Origin: Kitasatospora gansuensis
GTDB taxonomy: Bacteria > Actinomycetota > Actinomycetes > Streptomycetales > Streptomycetaceae
Assembly (NCBI RefSeq): GCF_014203705.1
Contig: NZ_JACHJR010000001.1
Coordinates: forward strand, 2,604,001-2,668,000
Direction: 5' to 3'
Length of the DNA stretch: 64,000 nt
Below the pieces are notes generated by a model. That model worked only from the letters and a program-made list of their open reading frames with translations, had not been told where the DNA came from and did no database searches. The number at the start of each line of letters is the position of its first letter. Position 1 is the first letter of the stretch. Positions 18,129-30,093 of this stretch are shown here, piece after piece. A program made the position numbers and the translations under genes.

Positions 18129-18689
18129 CGCGGCCACCCCCACCCGCGCCACCACCTCCGCGAAGATCGTCGTCGCAGGCGGCTTCGGCGTCGGAAAGAC
18201 CACCCTGGTCGGCGCGGTGTCGGAGATCAACCCGCTGCGCACGGAAGCCGTCATGACCTCGGCCTCCGCCGGCATCGACGACCTCACCCACACCGCAGGC
18301 AAAACGACGACCACCGTCGCCATGGACTTCGGCCGAATCACCCTCGACGAAGACCTCATCCTCTACCTCTTCGGCACCCCCGGCCAGGACCGCTTCTGGT
18401 TCATGTGGGACGACCTCGTCCGCGGCGCCATCGGCGCCGTCGTCCTCGTCGACACCCGCCGCCTCGCCGACTGCTTCCCCGCCCTCGACTACTTCGAAAA
18501 CAGCGGGCTCCCCTTCGTCGTCGCCCTCAACGGCTTCGACGGACACCAACCCCACACCGCCGACGAAGTCCGCGAAGCACTCCAACTCGGCCCCGACACC
18601 CCCGTCATCACCCTCGACGCCCGCCGCCGAGACAGCGCAAAAAGCGCCCTCATCACCCTCGTCGAACACGCACTCCTCGCCCGACTGCG
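17997..18689 (+). repeat. 693-bp near-identical direct repeat, copy 2 (cvnC end plus cvnD)
   Basis: Partner of 12535-13227, offset 5462 bp. In the divergent patch this copy uses ordinary G-ending codons (CTG, GTG, TCG, CCG, ACG) where copy 1 uses C-ending ones. Confidence 0.85.
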
Positions 18690-18693
18690 GTGA
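18109..18693 (+). CDS. cvnD: conservon CvnD, Ras-like GTPase, copy 2
   Basis: This 194-residue GTPase matches CvnD1 at every residue (P-loop GGFGVGKTT, GTPGQ, NGFD). The DNA differs only by about a dozen clustered silent changes, one isolated silent change, the last sense codon and the stop (TGA instead of TAG). It starts at GTG 18109 inside the end of cvnC2. A strong terminator follows 17 bp past the stop and faces the convergent cimA. Confidence 0.93.
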   Translation: MDFASSNAATPTRATTSAKIVVAGGFGVGKTTLVGAVSEINPLRTEAVMTSASAGIDDLTHTAGKTTTTVAMDFGRITLDEDLILYLFGTPGQDRFWFMWDDLVRGAIGAVVLVDTRRLADCFPALDYFENSGLPFVVALNGFDGHQPHTADEVREALQLGPDTPVITLDARRRDSAKSALITLVEHALLARLR

Positions 18694-18710
18694 GATCAGG
18701 ACATCGAAAA

Positions 18711-18736
18711 GGGCCCGCCGTCGGTACGGCGGGCCC
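18711..18736. terminator. bidirectional terminator between cvnD2 and cimA
   Basis: A perfect 11-bp stem (18711-18721 with 18726-18736, loop CGGT) has TTTCT on the plus side and TTTTC on the minus side. It can serve both convergent genes. Confidence 0.85.
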
Positions 18737-18767
18737 TTTCTGACGTACGGTCAGCTCTCGGCGGCGG

Positions 18768-20384
18768 TCAGCTCTCGGCCGCGGCCGGGTCGAGGCCGGC
18801 GCGGATCAGGCCGTAGGTGTAGGCGTCCTCAAGTGCCAGCCAGGAGGCCCCGATCACGTTGTCGGCCACGCCGACCGTGGACCAGGTGGCCACCCCGTCG
18901 GTGGACTCGATCAGCACCCGGGTCTTGGAGCTGGTGCCGTGCGCGCCCTCCATGATCCGGACCTTGTAGTCCACCAGCTCCAGCTCGGCCAGCTGCGGGT
19001 AGATGTGCTCCAGCGCCGTCCGCAGCGCCTGGTCCAGCGCGTGCACCGGGCCGTTGCCCTCGCCGGTGGCGATCCGGCGCTCGCCCTTGGCCCAGAGCTT
19101 CACCGTCGCCTCGTTGCCCGAACTCCCGTCCGCCAGCTGCTCGCTGATGGTCCGCCAGGACTCCAGGGTGAAGAACCGCTGCCGGCTGCCGCGCACCTCG
19201 TCCCGGAGCAGCAGCTCGAACGAGGCGTCGGCGGCCTCGTACGTGAAGCCGAGGTTCTCCTGCTCCTTGACCTTGGCCACCACCCGGCCGACCAGGTCGC
19301 GGTCGGCGGAGAGGTCGTAGCCGAGCTCCTTGCCCTTGAGCTCGATCGAGGCCCGGCCGGCCATGTCGGAGACCAGCATCCGCATGGTGTTGCCGACCAG
19401 CTCCGGGTCGATGTGCTGGTACAGGTCCGGGTCGACCTTGATCGCGGAGGCGTGCAGCCCGGCCTTGTGCGCGAAGGCGGAGAAGCCCACGTACGGCTGG
19501 TGGGTGGAGGGCGCCAGGTTGACCACCTCGGCGATGGCGTGCGAGATCCGGGTCATCTCGGGCAGCTTCCCGGCGGGCAGCACCCGGCGGTCGTACTTCA
19601 GCTCCAGCGCGCCGACCACCGGGAACAGGTTGGCGTTGCCGACCCGCTCGCCGTAGCCGTTCGCGGTGCACTGCACATGGGTGGCCCCGGCGTCCACGGC
19701 GGCCAGCGTGTTGGCCACCGCGCAGCCGGTGTCGTCCTGGGCGTGGATGCCGATCCGGGCCCCGGTCGTGGCGATCACGTCGGCGACGGTCTCGCGCACC
19801 CCGAGCGGGAGCATCCCGCCGTTGGTGTCGCAGAGCACGACGACGTCGGCGCCCGCCCGGTGGGCGGTGGCGACCACCGCGAGGGCGTACTCGCGGTTGG
19901 CCTGGTACCCGTCGAAGAAGTGCTCGCAGTCGATGAAGACCCGGCGGCCCTGCGAGCGCAGGTACTCGACGCTGTCCCGGACCATCTCCAGGTTCTCGTC
20001 CAGCGTGGTGCGCAGGGCCAGTTCGACGTGGCGGTCATGCGACTTGGCCACCAGGGTGATCACCGGGGCGCCCGAGTTGACCAGCGCGGCCAGCTGCGGG
20101 TCCTCGGCGGCCTTGCCGCCGGCCCGCCGGGTGGCGCCGAAGGCCACCAGCTGGGCGTTCCTGAACTCCAGCTCGGCGGCGGCGCGGGCGAAGAACTCGG
20201 TGTCCCGGGGGTTGGCCCCCGGCCAGCCGCCCTCGATGAAGCCGACGCCGAACTCGTCCAGGTGCCGGGCGATGGTCAGCTTGTCGGCCACGCTGAGGTT
20301 GATGCCCTCGCGCTGGGCGCCGTCGCGCAGCGTGGTGTCGAAGACGTGGAAGCTGTCGTTGGGTCGGCTGCTGGCCTCGGTCAT
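18768..20384 (-). CDS. cimA: citramalate synthase (LeuA-like family)
   Basis: This 538-residue member of the isopropylmalate/homocitrate synthase superfamily reads FHVFDTTLRDGAQREGINLS at the start (metal-binding TTLRDG), with FIEGGWPGANPRDTEFF and a C-terminal LeuA dimer/allosteric domain. Sequences of this type (FIEGGWPGANPRD) are citramalate synthases, condensing pyruvate with acetyl-CoA to feed isoleucine synthesis, rather than leucine-specific LeuA. I chose ATG 20384 (MTEASSRPND), with GGAG 11 bases upstream. The frame stays open upstream but into the leader region. A leader peptide and terminator hairpin upstream suggest attenuation control. Confidence 0.9.
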   Translation of the reverse strand: MTEASSRPNDSFHVFDTTLRDGAQREGINLSVADKLTIARHLDEFGVGFIEGGWPGANPRDTEFFARAAAELEFRNAQLVAFGATRRAGGKAAEDPQLAALVNSGAPVITLVAKSHDRHVELALRTTLDENLEMVRDSVEYLRSQGRRVFIDCEHFFDGYQANREYALAVVATAHRAGADVVVLCDTNGGMLPLGVRETVADVIATTGARIGIHAQDDTGCAVANTLAAVDAGATHVQCTANGYGERVGNANLFPVVGALELKYDRRVLPAGKLPEMTRISHAIAEVVNLAPSTHQPYVGFSAFAHKAGLHASAIKVDPDLYQHIDPELVGNTMRMLVSDMAGRASIELKGKELGYDLSADRDLVGRVVAKVKEQENLGFTYEAADASFELLLRDEVRGSRQRFFTLESWRTISEQLADGSSGNEATVKLWAKGERRIATGEGNGPVHALDQALRTALEHIYPQLAELELVDYKVRIMEGAHGTSSKTRVLIESTDGVATWSTVGVADNVIGASWLALEDAYTYGLIRAGLDPAAAES

Positions 20385-20517
20385 GGCCCTGGGTTCTCCG
20401 TTCGGGGAGGTACTGCTGCTGTTGCCGGGATACGTGATCCGGCTCCACTGTCCAGCATCCCGCGCGCTCCCGGTGTCCCCGAACCCCCTCGTGAGGGGCC
20501 GGTGGCCGGTCCGGGTC

Positions 20518-20551
20518 AAAACAAAAGACCCCTCGCGGATGCGAGAGGTCT
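20518..20551 (-). terminator. attenuator terminator in the cimA leader
   Basis: On the minus strand an 11-bp stem with one mismatch (20551-20541 with 20536-20526, 4-base loop) is followed by TTTTGTTTT, about 134 bases ahead of cimA. The 3' arm region 20539-20532 (TCCGCGAG) is also perfectly complementary to 20587-20580 (CTCGCGGA). Two mutually exclusive foldings are therefore possible, as in a transcription attenuator. Confidence 0.7.
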
Positions 20552-20606
20552 GCGCGCGGGTCTGGACGCTGGTGGTCGCTCCGCGAGTCTGGTTACTCAG
20601 GAGCGG

Positions 20607-20678
20607 TCACTGCGGACCGGCGCGCCTGCTGCTAATAATCAGCGAAAGCGAGGACACCCTCGGAGTCTGGCACACCAT
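20607..20678 (-). CDS. candidate leader peptide of the cimA attenuator
   Basis: This is a 23-codon reading frame (ATG 20678, TGA 20607) lying just upstream of the antiterminator/terminator pair. It begins MVCQTPRVSS and contains the run LSLII, two Leu and two Ile codons within five. That is the expected sensor for charged Leu/Ile tRNA in ribosome-stalling attenuation. Attenuators with Leu/Ile/Val-rich leaders are known upstream of actinobacterial leu and ilv genes. The weak point is that no clear ribosome site precedes the ATG. Too short for codon statistics. Confidence 0.5.
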   Translation of the reverse strand: MVCQTPRVSSLSLIISSRRAGPQ

Positions 20679-20776
20679 CCGCGATGCGGCTGCGCCGTCT
20701 CGCGATCCGGGACGGCGTGGTGGACACAGCGCCCGACGCCGGGCGTCCCGCAGTCGGCGGGACGCCCGGGTGGGGG

Positions 20777-21889
20777 TCAGACGATCTTGTGGAGCCAGTT
20801 GTGGGTGTCCTCGGCCTGGCCGCCCTGGAGGGCGAGGAGGGCCTTGCGGAGCTCCATGGTGATCGGGCCGGGATTGCCGGTGCCGACGGTCCAGTCGGCG
20901 CGGGCGGACTTGACCGAGCCGACCGGGGTGATGACGGCGGCGGTGCCGCAGGCGAAGACCTCGGTGAGGGTGCCGTCGGCGTTGCCCTGCTTCCACTCGT
21001 CGGTGGAGATCTTCCGCTCCTGGACGGCGTAGCCGCGGTCGGCGGCGAGCGAGAGCAGCGAGTCGCGGGTGATGCCGGGGAGCAGCGCGCCGGAGAGCTC
21101 GGGGGTGACGATGGTGGCGTCCGCGCCCTCGCCGAAGACGAAGTACAGGTTCATCCCGCCCATCTCCTCGATCCACCGGTGCTCGGCGGCGTCGAGCCAG
21201 ACCACCTGGTCGCAGCCCTTCTCGGCGGCTTGGGCCTGGGCGACCAGCGAGGCGGCGTAGTTGCCCGCGCACTTGGCGGTGCCGGTGCCGCCGGGCGCGG
21301 CCCGGACGTACTCCTCGGAGAGCCAGACCGAGACCGGCTTCACGCCACCGGGGAAGTAGGCGCCGGCCGGGGAGGCGATGATCATGAAGAGGTACTCGTT
21401 GGCCGGGCGGACGCCCAGGCCGACCTCGGTGGCGAACATGAACGGGCGCAGGTAGAGGCTCTGCTCCGGCTCACTCGGCACCCAGGCCTGGTCCTGACGG
21501 ACCAGCAGCTCGACCGCCTCGACGAAGGCCTCGGTCGGCAGCTCGGGCATCGCCAGCCGGCGCGCGGAGGCCTGGAAGCGCTCGGCGTTCGCGGTCGGGC
21601 GGAAGGTCGCGATCGAGCCGTCGGGCTGGCGGTAGGCCTTCATACCCTCGAAGATCGCCTGACCGTAGTGCAGGGTCATGTTCGCCGGGTCGATCTCCAG
21701 CGGGGCGTACGGGGTGAGCTGCGCGTCGTGCCAACCCCGGCCCTCGGTCCACCGGATGGTGACCATGTGGTCGGTGAAGACCCGCCCGAAGCCGGGGTTG
21801 GCCAGCCGGGCCGTGCGCTCGCCGTCCGCGAGCGGGTGCGCGGAGGGCTTGAGGTCGAACGTGATGGGCGCCTGGGTGGGCGTACTCAT
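20777..21889 (-). CDS. ilvE: branched-chain amino-acid aminotransferase
   Basis: This fold-type IV PLP aminotransferase of 370 residues performs the last step of Leu/Ile/Val synthesis and the first step of their breakdown. PLP Lys206 lies in GTAKCAGNYAASL. MTLHYGQAIFEGMKAYRQ and WIEEMGGMNLYFVF are family signatures. The start ATG 21889 (MSTPTQAPITFDLK) overlaps the stop of a 31-codon upstream frame as ATGA. It lies upstream of the cimA leader on the same strand, with about 100 bp between its stop and the candidate leader peptide. Confidence 0.96.
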   Translation of the reverse strand: MSTPTQAPITFDLKPSAHPLADGERTARLANPGFGRVFTDHMVTIRWTEGRGWHDAQLTPYAPLEIDPANMTLHYGQAIFEGMKAYRQPDGSIATFRPTANAERFQASARRLAMPELPTEAFVEAVELLVRQDQAWVPSEPEQSLYLRPFMFATEVGLGVRPANEYLFMIIASPAGAYFPGGVKPVSVWLSEEYVRAAPGGTGTAKCAGNYAASLVAQAQAAEKGCDQVVWLDAAEHRWIEEMGGMNLYFVFGEGADATIVTPELSGALLPGITRDSLLSLAADRGYAVQERKISTDEWKQGNADGTLTEVFACGTAAVITPVGSVKSARADWTVGTGNPGPITMELRKALLALQGGQAEDTHNWLHKIV

Positions 21890-21954
21890 GACTGTCTGTC
21901 CTTCACCGTGGGGTTGGTCCGGGCCGCCACCGCCATGGTGATTGAACGCACGAA

Positions 21955-21996
21955 GGCACGGCCCACTGTCGATACTCGCATCCAGAGGGCCGTGCC
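21955..21996 (-). terminator. hairpin between leuB and ilvE
   Basis: A 10-bp perfect stem (GGCACGGCCC with GGGCCGTGCC) with a 22-base loop lies 74 bp downstream of leuB and 66 bp upstream of ilvE on the minus strand. It could terminate leuB or fold in the ilvE leader. A shorter 8-bp stem (22040-22047 with 22059-22066) abuts the leuB stop. Neither has a U tract. Confidence 0.4.
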
Positions 21997-22069
21997 GAAC
22001 AGCCGGTCGGCTGTTACGTGGGGTGAAACCGGCCCGTCAGCCGGAACACCCTTGGTCGGTTCCGGCCCG

Positions 22070-23107
22070 CTAGCCGGATACTCGGGCGGCGATCGCGTCG
22101 CCGACCTCGGAGGTGGAACGGGTGCCGGAGCGGGCCAGCAGGTCGGCCGCGACGGCCGCCTCGACCTTGGCGGCCTCCTCGGCGAAGCCGAGGTGCTCCA
22201 GCAGCATGGCGACCGACAGCACGGTGGCCGTCGGGTCGGCCTTGCCCTGGCCCGCGATGTCGGGGGCCGAGCCGTGCACGGGCTCGAACATCGACGGGAA
22301 GGCGCCGGTCGGGTTGATGTTGCCCGAGGCGGCCAGGCCGATGCCGCCGGTGACGGCCGCGGCGAGGTCGGTGAGGATGTCGCCGAACAGGTTGTCGGTG
22401 ACGATCACGTCGAAGCGCTCGGGCTGGGTGACGAAGAAGATGGTCGCCGCGTCCACGTGCAGGTAGTCGGTGCTGACCTCGGGGAACTCCCGGCCGACCT
22501 CGGCGAAGATCCGCGACCACAGGTGGCCGGCGTGCACCAGCACGTTGTTCTTGTGTACCAGGGTGAGCTTCTTGCGCGGACGGGCGGCGGCGCGCTTGTA
22601 CGCGTCCCGGACCACCCGCTCGATGCCGAACGCGGTGTTCAGGCTGACCTCGGTGGCCACCTCGTGCTCGGTGCCGGTGCGCAGCGTGCCGCCGTTGCCG
22701 ACGTACGGGCCCTCGGTGCCCTCGCGGACCACGACGAAGTCGATCTTCGGGTCGCCGGCGAGCGGGGACTGCACACCGGGGAGCAGCTTGCCCGGGCGGA
22801 GGTTGATGTGGTGGTCGAAGGCGAACCGCAGCTTGAGCAGCAGCCCGCGCTCCAGCACGCCGGACGGCACGCTCGGGTCGCCGATGGCGCCGAGCAGGAT
22901 CGCGTCCTGGGTCTTCAGCTCCTCCAGCACGGCGCCCGGCAGGGTCTCGCCGGTGCGGTGGTAGAGGCGGGCACCGAGGTCGTACTCGGTGGTCTCGACC
23001 TTGACGTCAGCGGGGAGGGCGGCGGCGAGCACCTTGAGGCCCTCGGCCACCACTTCCTGGCCGATACCGTCACCGGGGACAACTGCGAGACGAAGGCTGC
23101 GAGACAT
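22070..23107 (-). CDS. leuB: 3-isopropylmalate dehydrogenase
   Basis: This NAD-dependent beta-decarboxylating dehydrogenase of leucine synthesis has 345 residues. It begins [20 protein letters not shown] and contains [17 protein letters not shown] (substrate-binding Arg), [12 protein letters not shown] (catalytic Lys), and [18 protein letters not shown] (metal-binding Asp residues), then [20 protein letters not shown]. The start is ATG 23107. The upstream in-frame extension is not family-like and the ribosome site is weak. It is divergent from the YfhO gene with a 140-bp gap. Confidence 0.95.
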   Translation of the reverse strand: MSRSLRLAVVPGDGIGQEVVAEGLKVLAAALPADVKVETTEYDLGARLYHRTGETLPGAVLEELKTQDAILLGAIGDPSVPSGVLERGLLLKLRFAFDHHINLRPGKLLPGVQSPLAGDPKIDFVVVREGTEGPYVGNGGTLRTGTEHEVATEVSLNTAFGIERVVRDAYKRAAARPRKKLTLVHKNNVLVHAGHLWSRIFAEVGREFPEVSTDYLHVDAATIFFVTQPERFDVIVTDNLFGDILTDLAAAVTGGIGLAASGNINPTGAFPSMFEPVHGSAPDIAGQGKADPTATVLSVAMLLEHLGFAEEAAKVEAAVAADLLARSGTRSTSEVGDAIAARVSG

Positions 23108-23247
23108 GCAGGGGACCCTACTCCGGCGTCCCAGGGGCTGACACCTGCTGTCCGCCATTCGGACGCCGCGTGTCGGCCACCGCGACCCGGCGGGAGCCGG
23201 GGGATCATACCGGGGCAGACAGGACGAAACGTCAGGAGCGCCATCCC

Positions 23248-25728
23248 GTGAGCGAATCGCGCCGTGCGGAGTCGGGGGCCGCCGGGCTCGCGGCCGGGGT
23301 CTCGATGGGCGCGTACTGCCTGGCGCTGGCGTTCCACGGGACCTATCCGTTCGGCTCCCGCTCGCGGGCCGTGCAGGACCTGGGCGACCGGTACGTCCCG
23401 TTCCACGCCCACCTGTGGGACCTGATGCACGGCAACACCACCGGCGACCTGCTGTTCAACTGGAACAGCGGCTACGGCGCGCCGTTCCTGGCCGACTTCT
23501 TCGGCTATCTGATGAATCCGTTCTCCTGGCTGGTGGGCCTGTTCCCCCGCTCGGCGGTGAACTTCCCGGTCTTCCTGGTCACGCTGCTCAGCATCGGCCT
23601 CAGCGCCGCGGTGATGACCCGCTTCCTGGGCCGTCTGCACCCCGGCCCCGCCTGGCTGCGGGCGCTGCTCGCGGTCGGCTACGGGCTCTGCGCCTGGGTG
23701 CTCGACGACGGCGCGACCGCCCCGATGTGGATGTGGGGCCTGGTCTCGCTGCCGCTGCTCTGCCTGGCCGGTGACTGGTGTCTGCGGGGACGGCACTGGG
23801 TGCTCGGCAGCCTCGCCGTGGCGGTGGCCTGGGCGGGCAACTTCTACACCGGGACGATGGCCACCCTCGGCGCCGGGCTGGTCCTGCTGCTGCGGGTGCT
23901 GCTGCTGACGGACCGTCCGGTGCTCGCCCGGCTGAAGGTGCTGGGGCGGGCGGCCACCATGCTGCTGCTCGGGGTGCTGCTGGCCGCCCCCGTCCTGACG
24001 GTGGCCCTGAAGGCCGACAAGGCCGCGCAGCCGGCCCCGCTGGCCACCTACGACGGACCGCCCGGGCTGACCGACTACCTGGCCCAGCTGCTCCCCGGCG
24101 GCCGCTCCGACCACCCCCTGCCGAACGTCTTCGTCGGCGTGCTCGGCCTGCTGCTGGTCGCCTCGCTGCCGTTCAACCGCCGGGTCCCGGTCCGGGAGCG
24201 GATCGGCTGGTACGCGCTGCTGCTGCTGGTCGGGGTGAGCTTCGTCTGGGAGCCGACCGTCCTGCTCTGGCACGGTCTCGAACTCCCGAACGGCAGCCCC
24301 TACCGGGCCACCTTCGTGCTGAGCGGGCTGCTGGTGGCGGCCGCCTGGGTCTCGCTCGCCCGCCGCCCCGACCTGTTCGCGCTGGTCGGCGGCGCCGGGG
24401 TGGTGGCGCTGGTCGCGCTGCTCGGCCACGGACAGAGTTCGGTCCGGACCGCGACCTGGGTGCTGCTGTCGGCGGGCGGCGTCCTGGTGCTCGGTGCGCT
24501 CTGGCTGCTGGAGCGCGGGACGGCGCGGCGGGCGGTCTGCGCGCTCCTGACGCTCGGCGTGCTGGCCGGGGCCACCTACTCGACGTACTCGGTCACGGTG
24601 ATCCGCGACAAGCTGCCGTCCTTCCAGCCGCGGACCACCGTCAGCGCCCGGTCGCTGGCGGCCTATCAGGTGATCCAGCGGGCCGACGACTGGCCGAACG
24701 GCCGGACCGACCCGGGCCCGCACGAGTTCACCGGCAACGACCCGCTGCTGCTCGGCGGCGAGGGCGGCTCGTACCACTCCGGCAATCTGCCCAGGACCAC
24801 CGCCGAGCTGCTGCACGACCTCGGCGCGGGCTGGTACCTCGACGGCCGGCACACCCTGAGCCCGGCGGACCCGGTGGGCCGGGCGCTGTTCGGGGTGACC
24901 ACCTACCTGGACAGCGGCCCGGCCCCGGACGGCTTCACCGTCGGGCAGGCACCGGCCGTCCCGCTGATCACCCTGCGGCCGGACGGGCCCGCGCCCGACA
25001 CCACCTCGGTCTGGAGCAGGCAGCAAGCCCTGCTCGGCACCACGGTCTACCGGGTGCCGCAGCTCACCCCGACCGCGGGCCCGGCCCCGACCCTGCACGG
25101 CACCAGCGGGTGGTCGATCCCGGCCACTCCCCCGGGCGGCACCTGGACCACCTTCGAGGGCAGCTGCCTGCCCGGTGACCAGGTCTTCTTCTACGGGCCG
25201 TGGTTCAACGGCACGGTGCAGGGCCTGGGCACGCGGTTCACCGGCCACGGCCGCCAGCCGATGACCGCGATGCCGGTCCGGCTGCTCGGCGACGCCCCCG
25301 CCGACGGCCGGTTCACCGTGGCGCTGCAGACCGGCGCCGCCGCCCAGGTCCCGGCCCAGCCGGTGGGCTGCCTGGACCGGGCCGCGCTGGGCCGGGCGCT
25401 GGCCCGGCCGGCCGTGGTGACCGCCGTGCACAGCACCGGACACTCCGTCAGCGCGCAGCTGCCACCGGGCTCCACCGGCACCGCGCTGATCTCCGTCCCG
25501 GCCGTCACCGGCTGGCAGTGCGCGGTGGACGACGGCCTCGAACAGCCGGCGAGGTCGGTGCTCGGCATGATCGGTGTCCCGCTCGGCGCCGGGGCCTCCC
25601 GGCTGAGCTGTACCTACGTGACCCCGGGGCTGATGCCGGGAGCGGCGCTGAGCGGGGCCGCGCTGGCGGTCCTGGTCGGTGTCGCGCTGGTCACGCTGCT
25701 GCGGCGGAGGGCTTCGGCCGCTCGTTGA
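23248..25728 (+). CDS. YfhO-family multispanning membrane protein
   Basis: This 826-residue integral membrane protein starts at GTG 23248 with AGGAG about 9 bases upstream. About 13 hydrophobic helices can be seen (for example the [10 protein letters not shown] loop between helices near residues 115-130, and [13 protein letters not shown]). A large extracytoplasmic domain (about 460-790) precedes the final C-terminal helix. YfhO proteins are GT-C-like and are implicated in transferring sugars from polyprenyl carriers to cell-envelope polymers such as teichoic acids. A GtrA-like protein follows 38 bp downstream. A glycosylation role is inferred and the acceptor is unknown. Confidence 0.85.
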   Translation: MSESRRAESGAAGLAAGVSMGAYCLALAFHGTYPFGSRSRAVQDLGDRYVPFHAHLWDLMHGNTTGDLLFNWNSGYGAPFLADFFGYLMNPFSWLVGLFPRSAVNFPVFLVTLLSIGLSAAVMTRFLGRLHPGPAWLRALLAVGYGLCAWVLDDGATAPMWMWGLVSLPLLCLAGDWCLRGRHWVLGSLAVAVAWAGNFYTGTMATLGAGLVLLLRVLLLTDRPVLARLKVLGRAATMLLLGVLLAAPVLTVALKADKAAQPAPLATYDGPPGLTDYLAQLLPGGRSDHPLPNVFVGVLGLLLVASLPFNRRVPVRERIGWYALLLLVGVSFVWEPTVLLWHGLELPNGSPYRATFVLSGLLVAAAWVSLARRPDLFALVGGAGVVALVALLGHGQSSVRTATWVLLSAGGVLVLGALWLLERGTARRAVCALLTLGVLAGATYSTYSVTVIRDKLPSFQPRTTVSARSLAAYQVIQRADDWPNGRTDPGPHEFTGNDPLLLGGEGGSYHSGNLPRTTAELLHDLGAGWYLDGRHTLSPADPVGRALFGVTTYLDSGPAPDGFTVGQAPAVPLITLRPDGPAPDTTSVWSRQQALLGTTVYRVPQLTPTAGPAPTLHGTSGWSIPATPPGGTWTTFEGSCLPGDQVFFYGPWFNGTVQGLGTRFTGHGRQPMTAMPVRLLGDAPADGRFTVALQTGAAAQVPAQPVGCLDRAALGRALARPAVVTAVHSTGHSVSAQLPPGSTGTALISVPAVTGWQCAVDDGLEQPARSVLGMIGVPLGAGASRLSCTYVTPGLMPGAALSGAALAVLVGVALVTLLRRRASAAR

Positions 25729-26174
25729 GTACATTGGCCGGACCCGCCACGAGACCGAGGAGCCCGGTGAAGGCACAGCTCTGGCAGCTCGTCCGGTTCG
25801 GCCTGGTCGGGCTGGTGAACACCGGCACCTTCTTCCTGCTGTACCTGGCCCTGCACCCGTTCCTGCCGTACTTCGCGGCGTTCACGGTGGCTTTCCTGCT
25901 CGCCATGGTCGGCTCGTTCTTCCTGCACACCTACTTCACCTACCGCACCCTGCCGAGCTGGCGGAAGTTCCTGCTCTTCCCGCTGCCGAACCTCGCCAAC
26001 TACCTGGTGCAGAGCGGTGGCGTGCTGGTCCTGGTGCAGGGGCTCGGGCTGGACTCGCGGATCGCGCCACTGCTGGCTGCCGTGGTCGCGATCCCGGTCA
26101 CCTTTCTGCTCTCCCGGCTGGTGCTGACCGGCCGGGCCTCCGCCCAACCGTCAGCCCAACCGTCGGCACAGCCC

Positions 26175-29459
<3,285 letters not shown>

Positions 29460-29681
29460 GGGGCTGTCTCCCCCGGCAGGGGCTCTGGCGGGTCCGCGCC
29501 GTGCGGAGCCCGATCACCCTTCCGGAGGCACCAAATTACGATCATCGCGCCGGGCTGTGCGAGCACCGTCCCTCGTCCGGGGGCGCACTGCACTCCTGCG
29601 GGTGACGGATCGTCAGGCGTTCGGCGCAACACCCGTAACCTGCCCGTTGACCAGGCCGGTTCAGCGGCCTCGGCGACCGGC

Positions 29682-29834
29682 TCAGTGGCCGGTGACGCCG
29701 CCGTTGTCGCGGCGGTCCAGCGCGCGCTGCAGGGCGGCGGCGGCGTCCGGGTTCGGCTCGGTCCTGCGACGGCGGCGGGGGGCCTGGGCGCGGGCGGCGG
29801 AAGCGGTGGCGTGGCGGTCTGCGGTGGGGGGCAT
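29682..29834 (-). CDS. small Arg-rich hypothetical protein
   Basis: This 50-residue protein starts at ATG 29834, with an excellent AAGGAG 8 bases upstream, which decides the start over longer in-frame readings. It begins MPPTADRHATASAARAQAPR. A run of five Arg follows, then a short predicted helix PDAAAALQRALDRRDNGG. There is no signal or membrane segment. I do not recognise it. The strong ribosome site and genome-like codons support translation. It is flanked by the S8 protease and serA. Confidence 0.6.
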   Translation of the reverse strand: MPPTADRHATASAARAQAPRRRRRTEPNPDAAAALQRALDRRDNGGVTGH

Positions 29835-30050
29835 ACCGAACTCCTTGAGGTCGTGCGGGGAGAGGGTTTCGGGTACGCCGGCCAGGGGTCGCCTGCCGAA
29901 CTGCGTACGCGCGCACCCGGGCCTGGCACCCTCGGTTGGGAGGGGCGGCTCGCCGGATGGCTCTTTCACGGTACGACCTGGAGCGGGTGCTGTCTGCACG
30001 GATAGTTGGATTTCCTAGTATCTGAGACAGGACTCACCCGGACGACGAAA

Positions 30051-30080
30051 AGGCCCGGCCCGCCGAAGCGGACCGGGCCT
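30051..30080 (-). terminator. terminator of serA
   Basis: A 13-bp stem with one mismatch (30051-30063 with 30068-30080, loop CGAA) lies 14 bp past the serA stop, with TTTTC following on the minus strand. Confidence 0.8.
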
Positions 30081-30093
30081 CTCTGACGAGTGA

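Noticed and set aside
29835..29999. Longer version of the small Arg-rich gene
   Set aside because: It would place the strong AAGGAG inside the gene. The extension has no recognisable features.
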